Source of the DNA: FEN-1297 sp964530445 | GTDB lineage: Bacteria; Bacteroidota; Ignavibacteria; Ignavibacteriales; Ignavibacteriaceae | NCBI GenBank assembly: GCA_964530445.1 | Contig: CAZHBJ010000171.1 | Location: 1 to 6,835 of the forward strand | Reading direction: 5' to 3' | DNA: 6,835 nucleotides | Shown: positions 1-4,739 of the stretch, piece by piece | Numbering within the stretch: position 1 is the first letter of the stretch | Layout of the letters: every line of letters begins with the position of its first letter | Made by a program: the position numbers and the translations under genes | Notes under the pieces: generated by a model | Databases searched by the model: none | The model's input: the letters and a program-made list of their open reading frames with translations, nothing else | What the model was told of the DNA's origin: nothing

Positions 1-17
1 ACCTTCGCCAAGACAAG

Positions 18-37
18 TTGGGGGATTTAGGGGGCCT
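18..37 (+). repeat. 28-bp C-run/G-run element, copy 1 (right part only)
   Basis: The 20 bases TTGGGGGATTTAGGGGGCCT match the right-hand 20 bases of the complete copies at 131-158 and 171-198 exactly. The left C-run arm has decayed: positions 10-17 no longer carry the run of C. The 15 bases that follow (38-52) match the 15 bases after copy 3 (199-213) with one mismatch, so these two copies share a longer unit that includes the start of the pyrimidine-rich 7-bp array. Confidence 0.75.
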
Positions 38-39
38 GC

Positions 40-130
40 TTTTTCTGTTCTCTGTTCTCCCGTTTCCGGTCTGCATTTTCCCATCTCCTGTTTCCCGCCT
101 GCAGTTTGACTTTTCCATATTCCATTCAAA
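40..130 (+). repeat. Degenerate 7-bp tandem repeat array (NNTTTCC type)
   Basis: Cut every 7 bases from position 40, this 91-bp stretch gives 13 units that mostly fit NNTTTCC, for example GTTCTCC (54-60), CGTTTCC (61-67), ATTTTCC (75-81), CATCTCC (82-88), TGTTTCC (89-95), CTTTTCC (110-116) and ATATTCC (117-123). The CC pair falls at 59, 66, 80, 87, 94, 115 and 122, always a multiple of 7 apart; the units between keep at least part of the pattern. The last unit (124-130) is decayed, and the array abuts the 28-bp element at 131, itself four times 7 bp. It resembles in design the heptanucleotide short tandemly repeated repetitive (STRR) sequences of cyanobacteria, but units here are much more variable. 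No coding frame is evident. Confidence 0.7.
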
Positions 131-158
131 GTCCCCCCTTGGGGGATTTAGGGGGCCT
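131..158 (+). repeat. 28-bp C-run/G-run element, copy 2 (complete)
   Basis: A run of six C (133-138), TT, a run of five G (141-145), ATTTA, a second run of five G (151-155), then CCT. The C-run can pair with either G-run, so two alternative hairpins are possible. All 28 bases are identical to copy 3. It is intergenic. In Bacteroidota-type genomes such dispersed G/C-run palindromes are common, but no transposase or RAYT gene is in this window to link it to. Confidence 0.85.
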
Positions 159-170
159 CTTCAATATTAA

Positions 171-198
171 GTCCCCCCTTGGGGGATTTAGGGGGCCT
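171..198 (+). repeat. 28-bp C-run/G-run element, copy 3 (complete)
   Basis: Identical over 28 bases to copy 2, from which it is separated by 12 AT-rich bases (159-170). Copies 2 and 3 are in the same orientation and start 40 bp apart. Their exact identity, while the surrounding 7-bp arrays have drifted, suggests recent duplication or active homogenisation of the element. Confidence 0.85.
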
Positions 199-200
199 GC

Positions 201-235
201 TTTCTCTGTTCTCCTGTTTCCCATCTCCTACCTCC
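201..235 (+). repeat. Short 7-bp tandem array after 28-bp copy 3
   Basis: Five 7-base units, including GTTCTCC (208-214), TGTTTCC (215-221), CATCTCC (222-228) and TACCTCC (229-235), with CC every 7 bases. The 13 bases TTTCCCATCTCCT occur both here and in the 40-130 array, which supports a common origin for the two arrays. Confidence 0.7.
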
Positions 236-240
236 TAAAT

Positions 241-694
241 GATCATAATTAATAATAGATTATAAACGATCACACATATTGCGACCAGCTTAAATTCAAT
301 TCCAAAGTAAAAATTATTTGAAAAGGAAGAATGGTAAACTAATTGTTCATTTCCCTTAATTCTAAAAAAGCATCCCTCTTTATTTCCTAAGAGCTTCAAT
401 ATAATCGCGCCCCCGAATAATTATTTTGAACCTGCTTTAGGGAAATTTTCCCTTAAACTTTTATCAATTTAAGTAATTTTAATCATATAATCAAAAGAAC
501 TTTTTCAAAATTTAATAACCAAAATTAAAACACATTGCTGTCCAAAATAAATCGGTATCAAGAAGTTTTTTTTATAATTAACCGGAAGACAAAATAATTC
601 CACTTAGAAATAATTTTAGCCCTTCGGGTTTTTACATCAAACGACATAGGCGTGAAATTATTGTAAAAAACAACCTACAAAACAGAATAAATTA
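241..694. other. AT-rich non-coding stretch, no gene seen
   Basis: No open frame with coding character was found on either strand. Small items: an interrupted palindrome GGGAAA/TTTCCC at 440-452 around one central base; a very short stem AGCCC-TTC-GGGTT at 618-630 followed by T's, which looks like a weak terminator but has no gene ending before it; and an 8-bp inverted repeat, AATAATTT at 609-616 with AAATTATT at 655-662, enclosing that stem. The block from about 600 to 670 may be another dispersed element, but no second copy exists in the window. Confidence 0.6.
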
Positions 695-836
695 CCTCAC
701 CGCAAGCAGTGAGGGGTATCTTAATTGATGATTTTAATCCTACGCTGCAAGCGGCGGGGAACCTGCCCGTCCGGCAGGCGGGTTTTACCCGAATGCTCTC
801 GCCTGCCTTTGCAGAAAGTAGCCGGCTATTGCAGGC
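695..836. repeat. Cluster of GC-rich hairpin elements
   Basis: This GC-rich island in an AT-rich spacer is almost all inverted repeats. CCTCAC (695-700) pairs with GTGAGG (709-714) around CGCAAGCA. A related, less perfect stem follows at 739-757: CC..CGC around TGCAA with GCG..GG. CCTGCC (762-767) pairs with GGCAGG (773-778) around CGTCC. GGCAGGCG (773-780) can instead pair with CGCCTGCC (800-807). GCCTGC (801-806) can pair with GCAGGC (831-836). Several pairings are mutually exclusive. An open frame crosses this area on each strand, but it is explained by the palindromes and has no recognisable protein content. The cluster is best read as nested or adjacent REP-like elements. Confidence 0.65.
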
Positions 837-839
837 AGT

Positions 840-868
840 TCCGCTGAAGTCCAGCCGACGAAGGCGGA
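840..868. repeat. Hairpin element of the GAAGTCC/GACGAAG type, copy A
   Basis: Outer stem TCCGC (840-844) with GCGGA (864-868), internal loops, and an inner stem GTC (849-851) with GAC (857-859). The GAAGTCC ... GACGAAG arrangement recurs at 4046-4081 with a longer inner stem, so the two appear to be one dispersed family in different states of decay. Confidence 0.55.
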
Positions 869-981
869 TTAAATTTTTTACCAAAGTAAATCTGTCTCAA
901 TCTTTTTATAAAAAGAAGAAATACTGCCCGCCTGTATTAAAATTACCAAATTTTATTTAAGTTGTAGCAGAAAAGATATTC

Positions 982-1013
982 GCTGATTAATTTCTTATTA
1001 TTTTTTAATCGGC
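982..1013 (+). promoter_or_regulatory. Inverted repeat in the leader of the GWxTD gene
   Basis: GCTGATTAA (982-990) pairs with TTAATCGGC (1005-1013): nine pairs, one of them G-T, around a 14-base loop. It ends 70 bp before the chosen start at 1084. It could be an RNA hairpin in a long leader, a terminator-like remnant, or a protein-binding site. There is no clear T-tract immediately after it on the + strand. The function is unknown. Confidence 0.3.
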
Positions 1014-1026
1014 TGCAAAAAGTTTA

Positions 1027-1042
1027 ACAAAAATATTTTTGT
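1027..1042 (+). promoter_or_regulatory. 16-bp perfect palindrome upstream of the GWxTD gene
   Basis: ACAAAAATATTTTTGT is a perfect 16-bp palindrome ending 41 bp before the ATG at 1084. Its right half contains TATTTTTG (1034-1041), which fits the TAnnTTTG -7 element known for Bacteroidota housekeeping promoters, though no clear TTTG -33 box lies at the expected distance upstream. It could be a promoter core overlapped by an operator, or a chance AT-rich palindrome. A shorter palindrome with the same ACAAA/TTTGT ends stands before the other gene at 4728-4739. Confidence 0.35.
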
Positions 1043-1083
1043 AAGATTATGAATGTCTGAACAAAACGGCAATGGGAGAATTA

Positions 1084-3261
1084 ATGCGCCTTTATCAAAA
1101 TAAAAATACGTTCCTTATTCTTGTATTAATAATGTGTGCTCAGGTTTTGTACAGCCAGGATAAATTATCCCGGGCGGAAAAAGATTCGATCATTGCAAAA
1201 GGTAAAACTGAATTTAAGAATAAAGAATGGGGTGATGTTATCGATACGTTCGGGGATTTACTTGATAAAGAGCCCGATAACATTGTTGCCAATTATTATT
1301 ACGCCATAGGACAAAGAGAAGACGGCGTTTATAAAAATCCCATTGAACGAATTATCAGGTGGAATAGTGCCGAGAAGCATTTCAAAAAAGTTATCGGTAT
1401 GGATTCTACTTTTATGGATACGTTCTACCAGCTTGCAGTTCTAAAATCTTACCGTCACGATTATATTGAGTCCGCCGAACTGGCACGGCATCAAATGGAA
1501 ATTAATAAATATCAAGAACATGCATCCCTTGGTATTTTCCATCTTTATGATGTAATGCTTGTATACGAAAACAGCGGCGATGTGGAAAGCTTTCTTAAAA
1601 AACAGAAATCAGTTTATGATACTTATTTCCTGGGAGAGTTTTATCGCAGAGATAATGAACTTGATAAAGCTGAAAAAATATTCAAAAAACTTATTGCGGA
1701 AAAGGCTGACCTTCCTCTAATTCCCGTTTATCTCTCCCTGGTTAAGGTTTATGTTCAGGAAAACAAATATGAAAAAGCCGATAGAACTTATTGGAAAGCG
1801 GTAGACTCCGTATCTAACCGCGTAGAAGCCGCTTTGCTGCTTAAAGATTTTGAGCTTATAATAAATGAAAGAGAATTTAAAATACTTCGTTCATCAATAC
1901 CGCTGACGCAATTAAAAAAAGTAATGAGCAGCTTTTGGCTTGAAAAAAATCCCCTTCCTTCGCTTCCGTATAATATGCGTTTGATTGAACATTATAAAAG
2001 ATTAATTTATGCGGAAAAAAACTACAGGTACGACGGCTTCCGTTTAAGAATTTACGATGCAAACAAACTCGATATTATAAAGCATCCGCCGTGGTATTAT
2101 TTAAATAATGAATTTAACGACATGGGGTATATTTATATCCGCTTCGGAAAACCGGATGAAGCCTCAACTACTCTGGGAGAAACGGGGCAGCAGAACATGG
2201 CCTGGCTTTATTATAAAACCAGCAGGCATCCGCGGATGGTTTTTTATTTTTTAATCGATAGGGATGCTCCTCCCGGCTATTGGAAACTCGTTCCAATGAT
2301 TCTTAACCGCAATGTATTAAACGACCTTCTTACATGGGATACTAGATATCATTATGTTGAACCTTTGTACAGAAATACCTGGAACCAGCTTGCGGTCGAA
2401 GGCGTTAATACCGCCGAACGCGGATTAACAACCGACAGCTTTACATGGCCCGAAGAAATTAAACCTTTAAATGCCAATATCAGCCTCAACCAGTTCAGGG
2501 AAAGCCCGGATAAAAATCTTATTTATCTTGATTATGCAGTTCCCCTCGATGAGTTTTCATCTGTGTTGGATGATAATGATAGTCTTTCTTTAAAGGTTGA
2601 AGTTTCCATATTCGACAGCACTATGAATCTTTTAATGAAAAAAGATAAAAGCTATAAAGTTACCCGCTCAGGAAAATTTATTTTTAATAAATTATTTATA
2701 AACGGTGATAAGCTTTCCTTAAAAAGACAAAAATATATTATCTCTATGGATATACGTGTCCCGGCAGAGAATAAATTGTTTGGTTATAATTTTAATTTTA
2801 CTCCAGATGATTTCAACGATACATTATCATGCAGCAGCCTTGAACAAGCGTATAAAATAACACCTAATAATAATTCAAATGAAAGAGGAAAAGAAAATGT
2901 TTCTATTCTTCCCAATCCTACCTTAACATTTGATAAATCGGAAAATGTTTATACTTATTATGAAATTTATAATTTATCTTACGGTAACGATGAGCGCACA
3001 AATTATTCCGTAAGTTTTGATATCCGGAAAAAGGATAATTCAAAAAGTATTTGGGACTTTTTTTCAGGGCTGTTCGGGAAAAGTGAAGCTTACAATATTT
3101 CAATAAAGAATAATTACAACGGCAACAGGAAAGATGTTTCAAACTATCTTGCGTTTGATATAAGTGAATTGAAAAGCGGTGACTACAAGATGACTCTCAC
3201 GGTAAATGATAACGTAAGCAATAAACAAACCTCAACCTCTTCGGATTTGATTATAAAATAG
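1084..3261 (+). CDS. Exported TPR-repeat protein with divergent GWxTD domain
   Basis: A 725-residue protein. The ATG at 1084 is preferred over the in-frame ATG at 1072 because GGAG (1075-1078) lies 5 bases before it and it begins the signal peptide directly: basic start, hydrophobic TFLILVLIMCAQVL, probable cleavage near YSQ (residues 23-25). The Cys in LIMC lacks a lipobox (Met at -1), so a lipoprotein is unlikely. Residues about 28-240 are helical TPR-like repeats, e.g. the ELDKAEKIFKKLI and NKYEKADRTYWKAV helices. Residues about 285-390 resemble the GWxTD domain: FWLEKNPLP, then GYIYIRFGKPDE and an aromatic strand ending FLIDRD. At the usual GWxTD position it reads EFNDMG, so the namesake motif is lost. 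The C-terminal third is beta-rich, with YTYYEIYNLSYG and LKSGDYKMTLTVND as in that family, and lacks a T9SS tail. The molecular role of the GWxTD family is not known to me; a periplasmic or envelope location is inferred. Confidence 0.88.
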   Translation: MRLYQNKNTFLILVLIMCAQVLYSQDKLSRAEKDSIIAKGKTEFKNKEWGDVIDTFGDLLDKEPDNIVANYYYAIGQREDGVYKNPIERIIRWNSAEKHFKKVIGMDSTFMDTFYQLAVLKSYRHDYIESAELARHQMEINKYQEHASLGIFHLYDVMLVYENSGDVESFLKKQKSVYDTYFLGEFYRRDNELDKAEKIFKKLIAEKADLPLIPVYLSLVKVYVQENKYEKADRTYWKAVDSVSNRVEAALLLKDFELIINEREFKILRSSIPLTQLKKVMSSFWLEKNPLPSLPYNMRLIEHYKRLIYAEKNYRYDGFRLRIYDANKLDIIKHPPWYYLNNEFNDMGYIYIRFGKPDEASTTLGETGQQNMAWLYYKTSRHPRMVFYFLIDRDAPPGYWKLVPMILNRNVLNDLLTWDTRYHYVEPLYRNTWNQLAVEGVNTAERGLTTDSFTWPEEIKPLNANISLNQFRESPDKNLIYLDYAVPLDEFSSVLDDNDSLSLKVEVSIFDSTMNLLMKKDKSYKVTRSGKFIFNKLFINGDKLSLKRQKYIISMDIRVPAENKLFGYNFNFTPDDFNDTLSCSSLEQAYKITPNNNSNERGKENVSILPNPTLTFDKSENVYTYYEIYNLSYGNDERTNYSVSFDIRKKDNSKSIWDFFSGLFGKSEAYNISIKNNYNGNRKDVSNYLAFDISELKSGDYKMTLTVNDNVSNKQTSTSSDLIIK

Positions 3262-3263
3262 TT

Positions 3264-3361
3264 TGGTAAATAGTTAGTAGTGAGTAATCAATGGATAGTA
3301 GACGCTGTGGATATCCGGAATCCAGTATCAAGTAACTAGAATTCAGCATCCGGCACCAAGC
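3264..3361 (+). repeat. 14-unit degenerate 7-bp array with drifting unit
   Basis: Starting two bases after the stop codon of the GWxTD gene, the sequence divides into 14 consecutive 7-mers in one unbroken register. Early units are of the TAGTNAG type (TAGTTAG at 3271, TAGTGAG at 3278, TGGATAG at 3292). Later units are ATCCRGN (ATCCGGA at 3313, ATCCAGT at 3320, ATCAAGT at 3327, ATTCAGC at 3341, ATCCGGC at 3348, ACCAAGC at 3355). Units drift rather than repeat exactly. No terminator hairpin is visible for the preceding gene, so transcription may enter this array. Confidence 0.7.
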
Positions 3362-3370
3362 TAACAATCA

Positions 3371-3410
3371 AATTACAATGAATGACGATAAATGACAATA
3401 AATGACTGAC
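3371..3410 (+). repeat. 10-bp tandem repeat, four units
   Basis: Four 10-base units close to AATGACAATA: AATTACAATG (3371), AATGACGATA (3381), AATGACAATA (3391) and AATGACTGAC (3401). This different period lies between two 7-bp-periodic arrays and breaks their register. Confidence 0.65.
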
Positions 3411-3413
3411 TCT

Positions 3414-3483
3414 TAATTCCAACCTCCATATCAAATATTCCATATTCCATTTTCCATATTCCCATTACCCTACTCCGGTATCC
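3414..3483 (+). repeat. 10-unit 7-bp array (ATATTCC type)
   Basis: Ten consecutive 7-mers, nine of them ending in CC: TAATTCC (3414), AACCTCC (3421), ATATTCC (3435, 3442 and 3456), ATTTTCC (3449), CATTACC (3463), CTACTCC (3470) and GGTATCC (3477); the unit at 3428 is decayed. The units match those at 40-130 (ATATTCC, ATTTTCC), and as there a 28-bp G-run element follows downstream, here after 34 bases. Confidence 0.7.
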
Positions 3484-3517
3484 GACTTTTTTCTCTTCTC
3501 ATGTCTTTAATTAATAA

Positions 3518-3545
3518 GTCTCCCTTTGGGGGATTTAGGGGGCCT
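3518..3545 (+). repeat. 28-bp C-run/G-run element, copy 4
   Basis: Full-length copy with two C-to-T differences from copies 2 and 3, both in the C-run arm. Its last 20 bases, 3526-3545, are identical to the right-hand 20 bases of the other three copies. It is in the same orientation as those copies and again accompanied by a CC-ending 7-bp array on its left. Confidence 0.8.
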
Positions 3546-3679
3546 AGTGATACATATCAAAAATTCATGTTACCCACATTGTTATGTAGTTGTTACTTCA
3601 TAAAATAAACTTTAGTTTTTTTTGGTTGCGATTTAATTCTTCAGAAATATTTGAATCGGAATTGTCTTGTGGAGGGCAA

Positions 3680-3712
3680 ATGACTGATCAAAAAGAAATA
3701 TACTATTTATAA
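3680..3712 (+). CDS. Doubtful 10-codon micro-ORF with strong ribosome site
   Basis: GGAGG at 3671-3675 lies 4 bases before an ATG that opens the peptide MTDQKEIYYL and then a TAA stop. This is the best Shine-Dalgarno match in the window, yet no gene follows closely that a leader peptide could control. It could be a leader peptide, the decayed start of a lost gene, or chance. Confidence 0.15.
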   Translation: MTDQKEIYYL

Positions 3713-3821
3713 ACAGCGGAAATCAGTTTAAATCCTAGTTCCGTTTTTCAAAAAATTTTTTTCTATCAGCCATTAATATGAAATGCTAAAAAGATAAAAA
3801 ATATTCGGCGGAGAATTACAC

Positions 3822-3941
3822 ATGAAAATTTCCACAAAAAGTTTAAATAAATCCTTACTCGCCTGCCCTGCTCTGAATTTTAAAATGAATAAAAACGATG
3901 CGGTTATTTATGTTCTTCTTGTTAAGATGATTCCTAAATAA
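3822..3941 (+). CDS. Doubtful 39-residue small ORF
   Basis: ATG at 3822 with GGAG at 3810-3813, 8 bases upstream. The peptide begins MKISTKSLNKSLLACPALNF, is basic at the start and ends VIYVLLVKMIPK with a short hydrophobic patch. It resembles no family I recognise. The stretch coding for LLACP overlaps the CTCGCCTGCC motif shared with the hairpin cluster at 798-807, which argues for repeat-derived sequence. It could be a small membrane-associated peptide, but the evidence is only the start signal and spacing. Confidence 0.18.
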   Translation: MKISTKSLNKSLLACPALNFKMNKNDAVIYVLLVKMIPK

Positions 3942-4045
3942 CAATCGAAGTTTAATATGATTTTAAAAAACTAAAATAACCTGGTAATAAAAAACATATA
4001 ACAATTATCAGTTAATAAATAAGCACATTAAAAGAAATTCGACTG

Positions 4046-4081
4046 CCCGGCGAAGTCCGGTAAATACCGGACGAAGACGGG
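4046..4081. repeat. Hairpin element of the GAAGTCC/GACGAAG type, copy B
   Basis: Inner stem GTCCGGTA (4055-4062) with TACCGGAC (4065-4072), eight perfect pairs, flanked by GCGAA/GAAGA internal loops and an outer stem CCCG (4046-4049) with CGGG (4078-4081). It shares GAAGTCC and GACGAAG with the element at 840-868. The GC-rich stem stands out in AT-rich surroundings. It has no T-tract and no gene end nearby, so a REP-like element is likelier than a terminator. Confidence 0.6.
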
Positions 4082-4257
4082 TTATTAAATTATCTGTGCT
4101 TGTTAAGCTTTAGTTTAGTGTAGTAACGTTGTTTATAATCCTATATTTGATATAGCATAAGGTTAAAATAAAAATATCCTTTTTTAGTTTTATAAATGAC
4201 ATCAAATAAATTGCGTTAAAAAATTTTAAGTAATGTAGTGTTGCATGTGAGCCTACA

Positions 4258-4329
4258 GTTAAACGAAAAATACTGTTTGAGTCCGTCTCCGTTAAATGAC
4301 GTATGACGGACGAGTTTATTTTTCGTAAC
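4258..4329. repeat. 72-nt long imperfect hairpin element
   Basis: Three nested stems line up on one axis: GTTA (4258-4261) with TAAC (4326-4329), CGAAAAATA (4264-4272) with TATTTTTCG (4317-4325), and GTCCGTC (4281-4287) with GACGGAC (4305-4311), around a 17-base apex. That is 20 pairs in 72 bases. The symmetry is too extensive to be accidental. It may be a foldback or MITE-like element or a structured RNA; it has only one copy here. Confidence 0.6.
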
Positions 4330-4362
4330 GGAATGAAGTAAAATTTTAGCGATTTATTTGCA

Positions 4363-4402
4363 GTCTTGATTTTTTGGTACTTTTGTATCAAGACAAAAGT
4401 AC
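4363..4402. repeat. Element with two mutually exclusive hairpins
   Basis: GTCTTGAT (4363-4370) is complementary to ATCAAGAC (4387-4394). Separately, GTACTTTTGT (4377-4386) is complementary to ACAAAAGTAC (4393-4402), ten perfect pairs around the loop ATCAAG. Each structure uses bases that would be enclosed or paired in the other, so only one can form at a time. The sequence style is familiar from dispersed elements in Bacteroidota spacers, recalled without a search. No coding function is suggested. Confidence 0.6.
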
Positions 4403-4442
4403 ATAAAATAATTGCAGTTCCTGTCGTTTTTTTGGAGTTTAG

Positions 4443-4459
4443 CCCGCACTTGATGCGGG
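4443..4459. repeat. Short GC-rich hairpin CCCGCA/TGCGGG
   Basis: CCCGCA (4443-4448) pairs with TGCGGG (4454-4459) around CTTGA. No T-tract follows on the + strand and no gene ends nearby, so a terminator is not well supported; on the - strand the sequence after the stem is also not T-rich enough. It is probably a further REP-like element in the chain 4046-4459. Confidence 0.5.
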
Positions 4460-4680
4460 ATTAAGAAAAATACGTTGAAAAATAAATTACTAGAATTTCT
4501 TGTAAATATTTATTGAAATATTGGGTAGAGTTAGAAATCAGTTTTTAGCTTTTAAAATTATTTGACTAAATGATTTATTTTGAGTTTTCTATTATTCATT
4601 AAAATTACTTTGGAAAGTTATGGTTAAACAGTAAATACGTCGATTAAAACTCTGACTTTATTGCTTAAATATTTCGGTAA
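4460..4680. other. AT-rich stretch upstream of the LamG gene
   Basis: No gene and no clear repeat was seen. It is strongly AT-rich and probably contains upstream sequence of the 4774 gene's promoter, but no TTTG / TAnnTTTG pair at the spacing expected for Bacteroidota promoters could be picked with confidence. Confidence 0.45.
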
Positions 4681-4704
4681 GTACTTAATGCGGATATTAA
4701 GTGC
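4681..4704 (+). promoter_or_regulatory. Inverted repeat in the leader of the LamG gene
   Basis: GTACTTAAT (4681-4689) pairs with ATTAAGTGC (4696-4704), nine pairs with one G-T, around GCGGAT. It ends about 70 bp before the start codon, almost the same distance as the 982-1013 inverted repeat from its own gene. It may be an operator or a leader hairpin; the role is not shown by sequence alone. Confidence 0.35.
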
Positions 4705-4727
4705 ATGCCTTTCCTAAAAACTGTAAT

Positions 4728-4739
4728 CACAAATTTGTG
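4728..4739 (+). promoter_or_regulatory. 12-bp perfect palindrome before the LamG gene
   Basis: CACAAATTTGTG is a perfect palindrome ending 34 bp before the ATG at 4774. Its core ACAAATTT is repeated directly at 4743-4750. It shares the ACAAA/TTTGT outer arms with the 16-bp palindrome before the GWxTD gene, raising the possibility of one regulator acting at both genes; AT-richness makes chance a real alternative. Confidence 0.35.

Larger units (their letters stand above)
3546..4045. other. AT-rich spacer without a convincing gene
   Basis: About 500 bp with no long open frame on either strand. Two very short frames with Shine-Dalgarno-like sequences (3680-3712 and 3822-3941) are the only coding candidates and are listed separately. 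CTCGCCTGCC at 3859-3868 also occurs at 798-807 inside the GC-rich hairpin cluster, so part of this stretch may be a degraded copy of such an element. The following AT-rich stretch 4082-4257 also shows nothing recognisable. Confidence 0.6.

Noticed and set aside
131..198. CRISPR-like array from the 28-bp copies
   Set aside because: Repeat length fits, but there are only two complete copies with a 12-base gap, the other copies are far away, and no spacer-sized unique units or cas genes are present.
618..633. Rho-independent terminator
   Set aside because: A stem of three G-C pairs plus weak pairs and T's, but no gene ends upstream within the window; too weak to call.
675..884. 69-codon open frame on the - strand
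   Set aside because: Antisense to the same palindrome cluster; Cys- and Arg-rich peptide without family resemblance.
709..960. 83-codon open frame on the + strand
   Set aside because: It starts inside one hairpin and runs through the GC-rich palindrome cluster; its sequence shows no domain or signal, and the openness follows from the repeats. No ribosome site stands before it except the G-run of the hairpin.
1072..1086. ATG at 1072 as start of the GWxTD gene
   Set aside because: The bases just after it, GGGAG, serve better as the ribosome site for the ATG at 1084, and the extra MGEL would put an acidic residue ahead of the signal peptide.
1126..1140. Lipoprotein signal in the GWxTD protein
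   Set aside because: The Cys is preceded by Met at -1 and Ile at -2 (LIMC), which does not fit a lipobox; a normal signal peptidase I site a few residues later is likelier.
1877..2062. 61-codon open frame on the - strand
   Set aside because: Lies entirely inside the well-supported GWxTD gene on the other strand; shadow frame.
2918..3142. 74-codon open frame on the - strand
   Set aside because: Shadow of the C-terminal beta domain of the GWxTD gene; low-complexity basic and aromatic peptide.
4110..4391. 93-codon open frame on the - strand
   Set aside because: Its first third is encoded by the two hairpin elements at 4258-4402, and the rest is AT-rich Ile/Lys/Phe-rich sequence without a recognisable fold or a good ribosome site.
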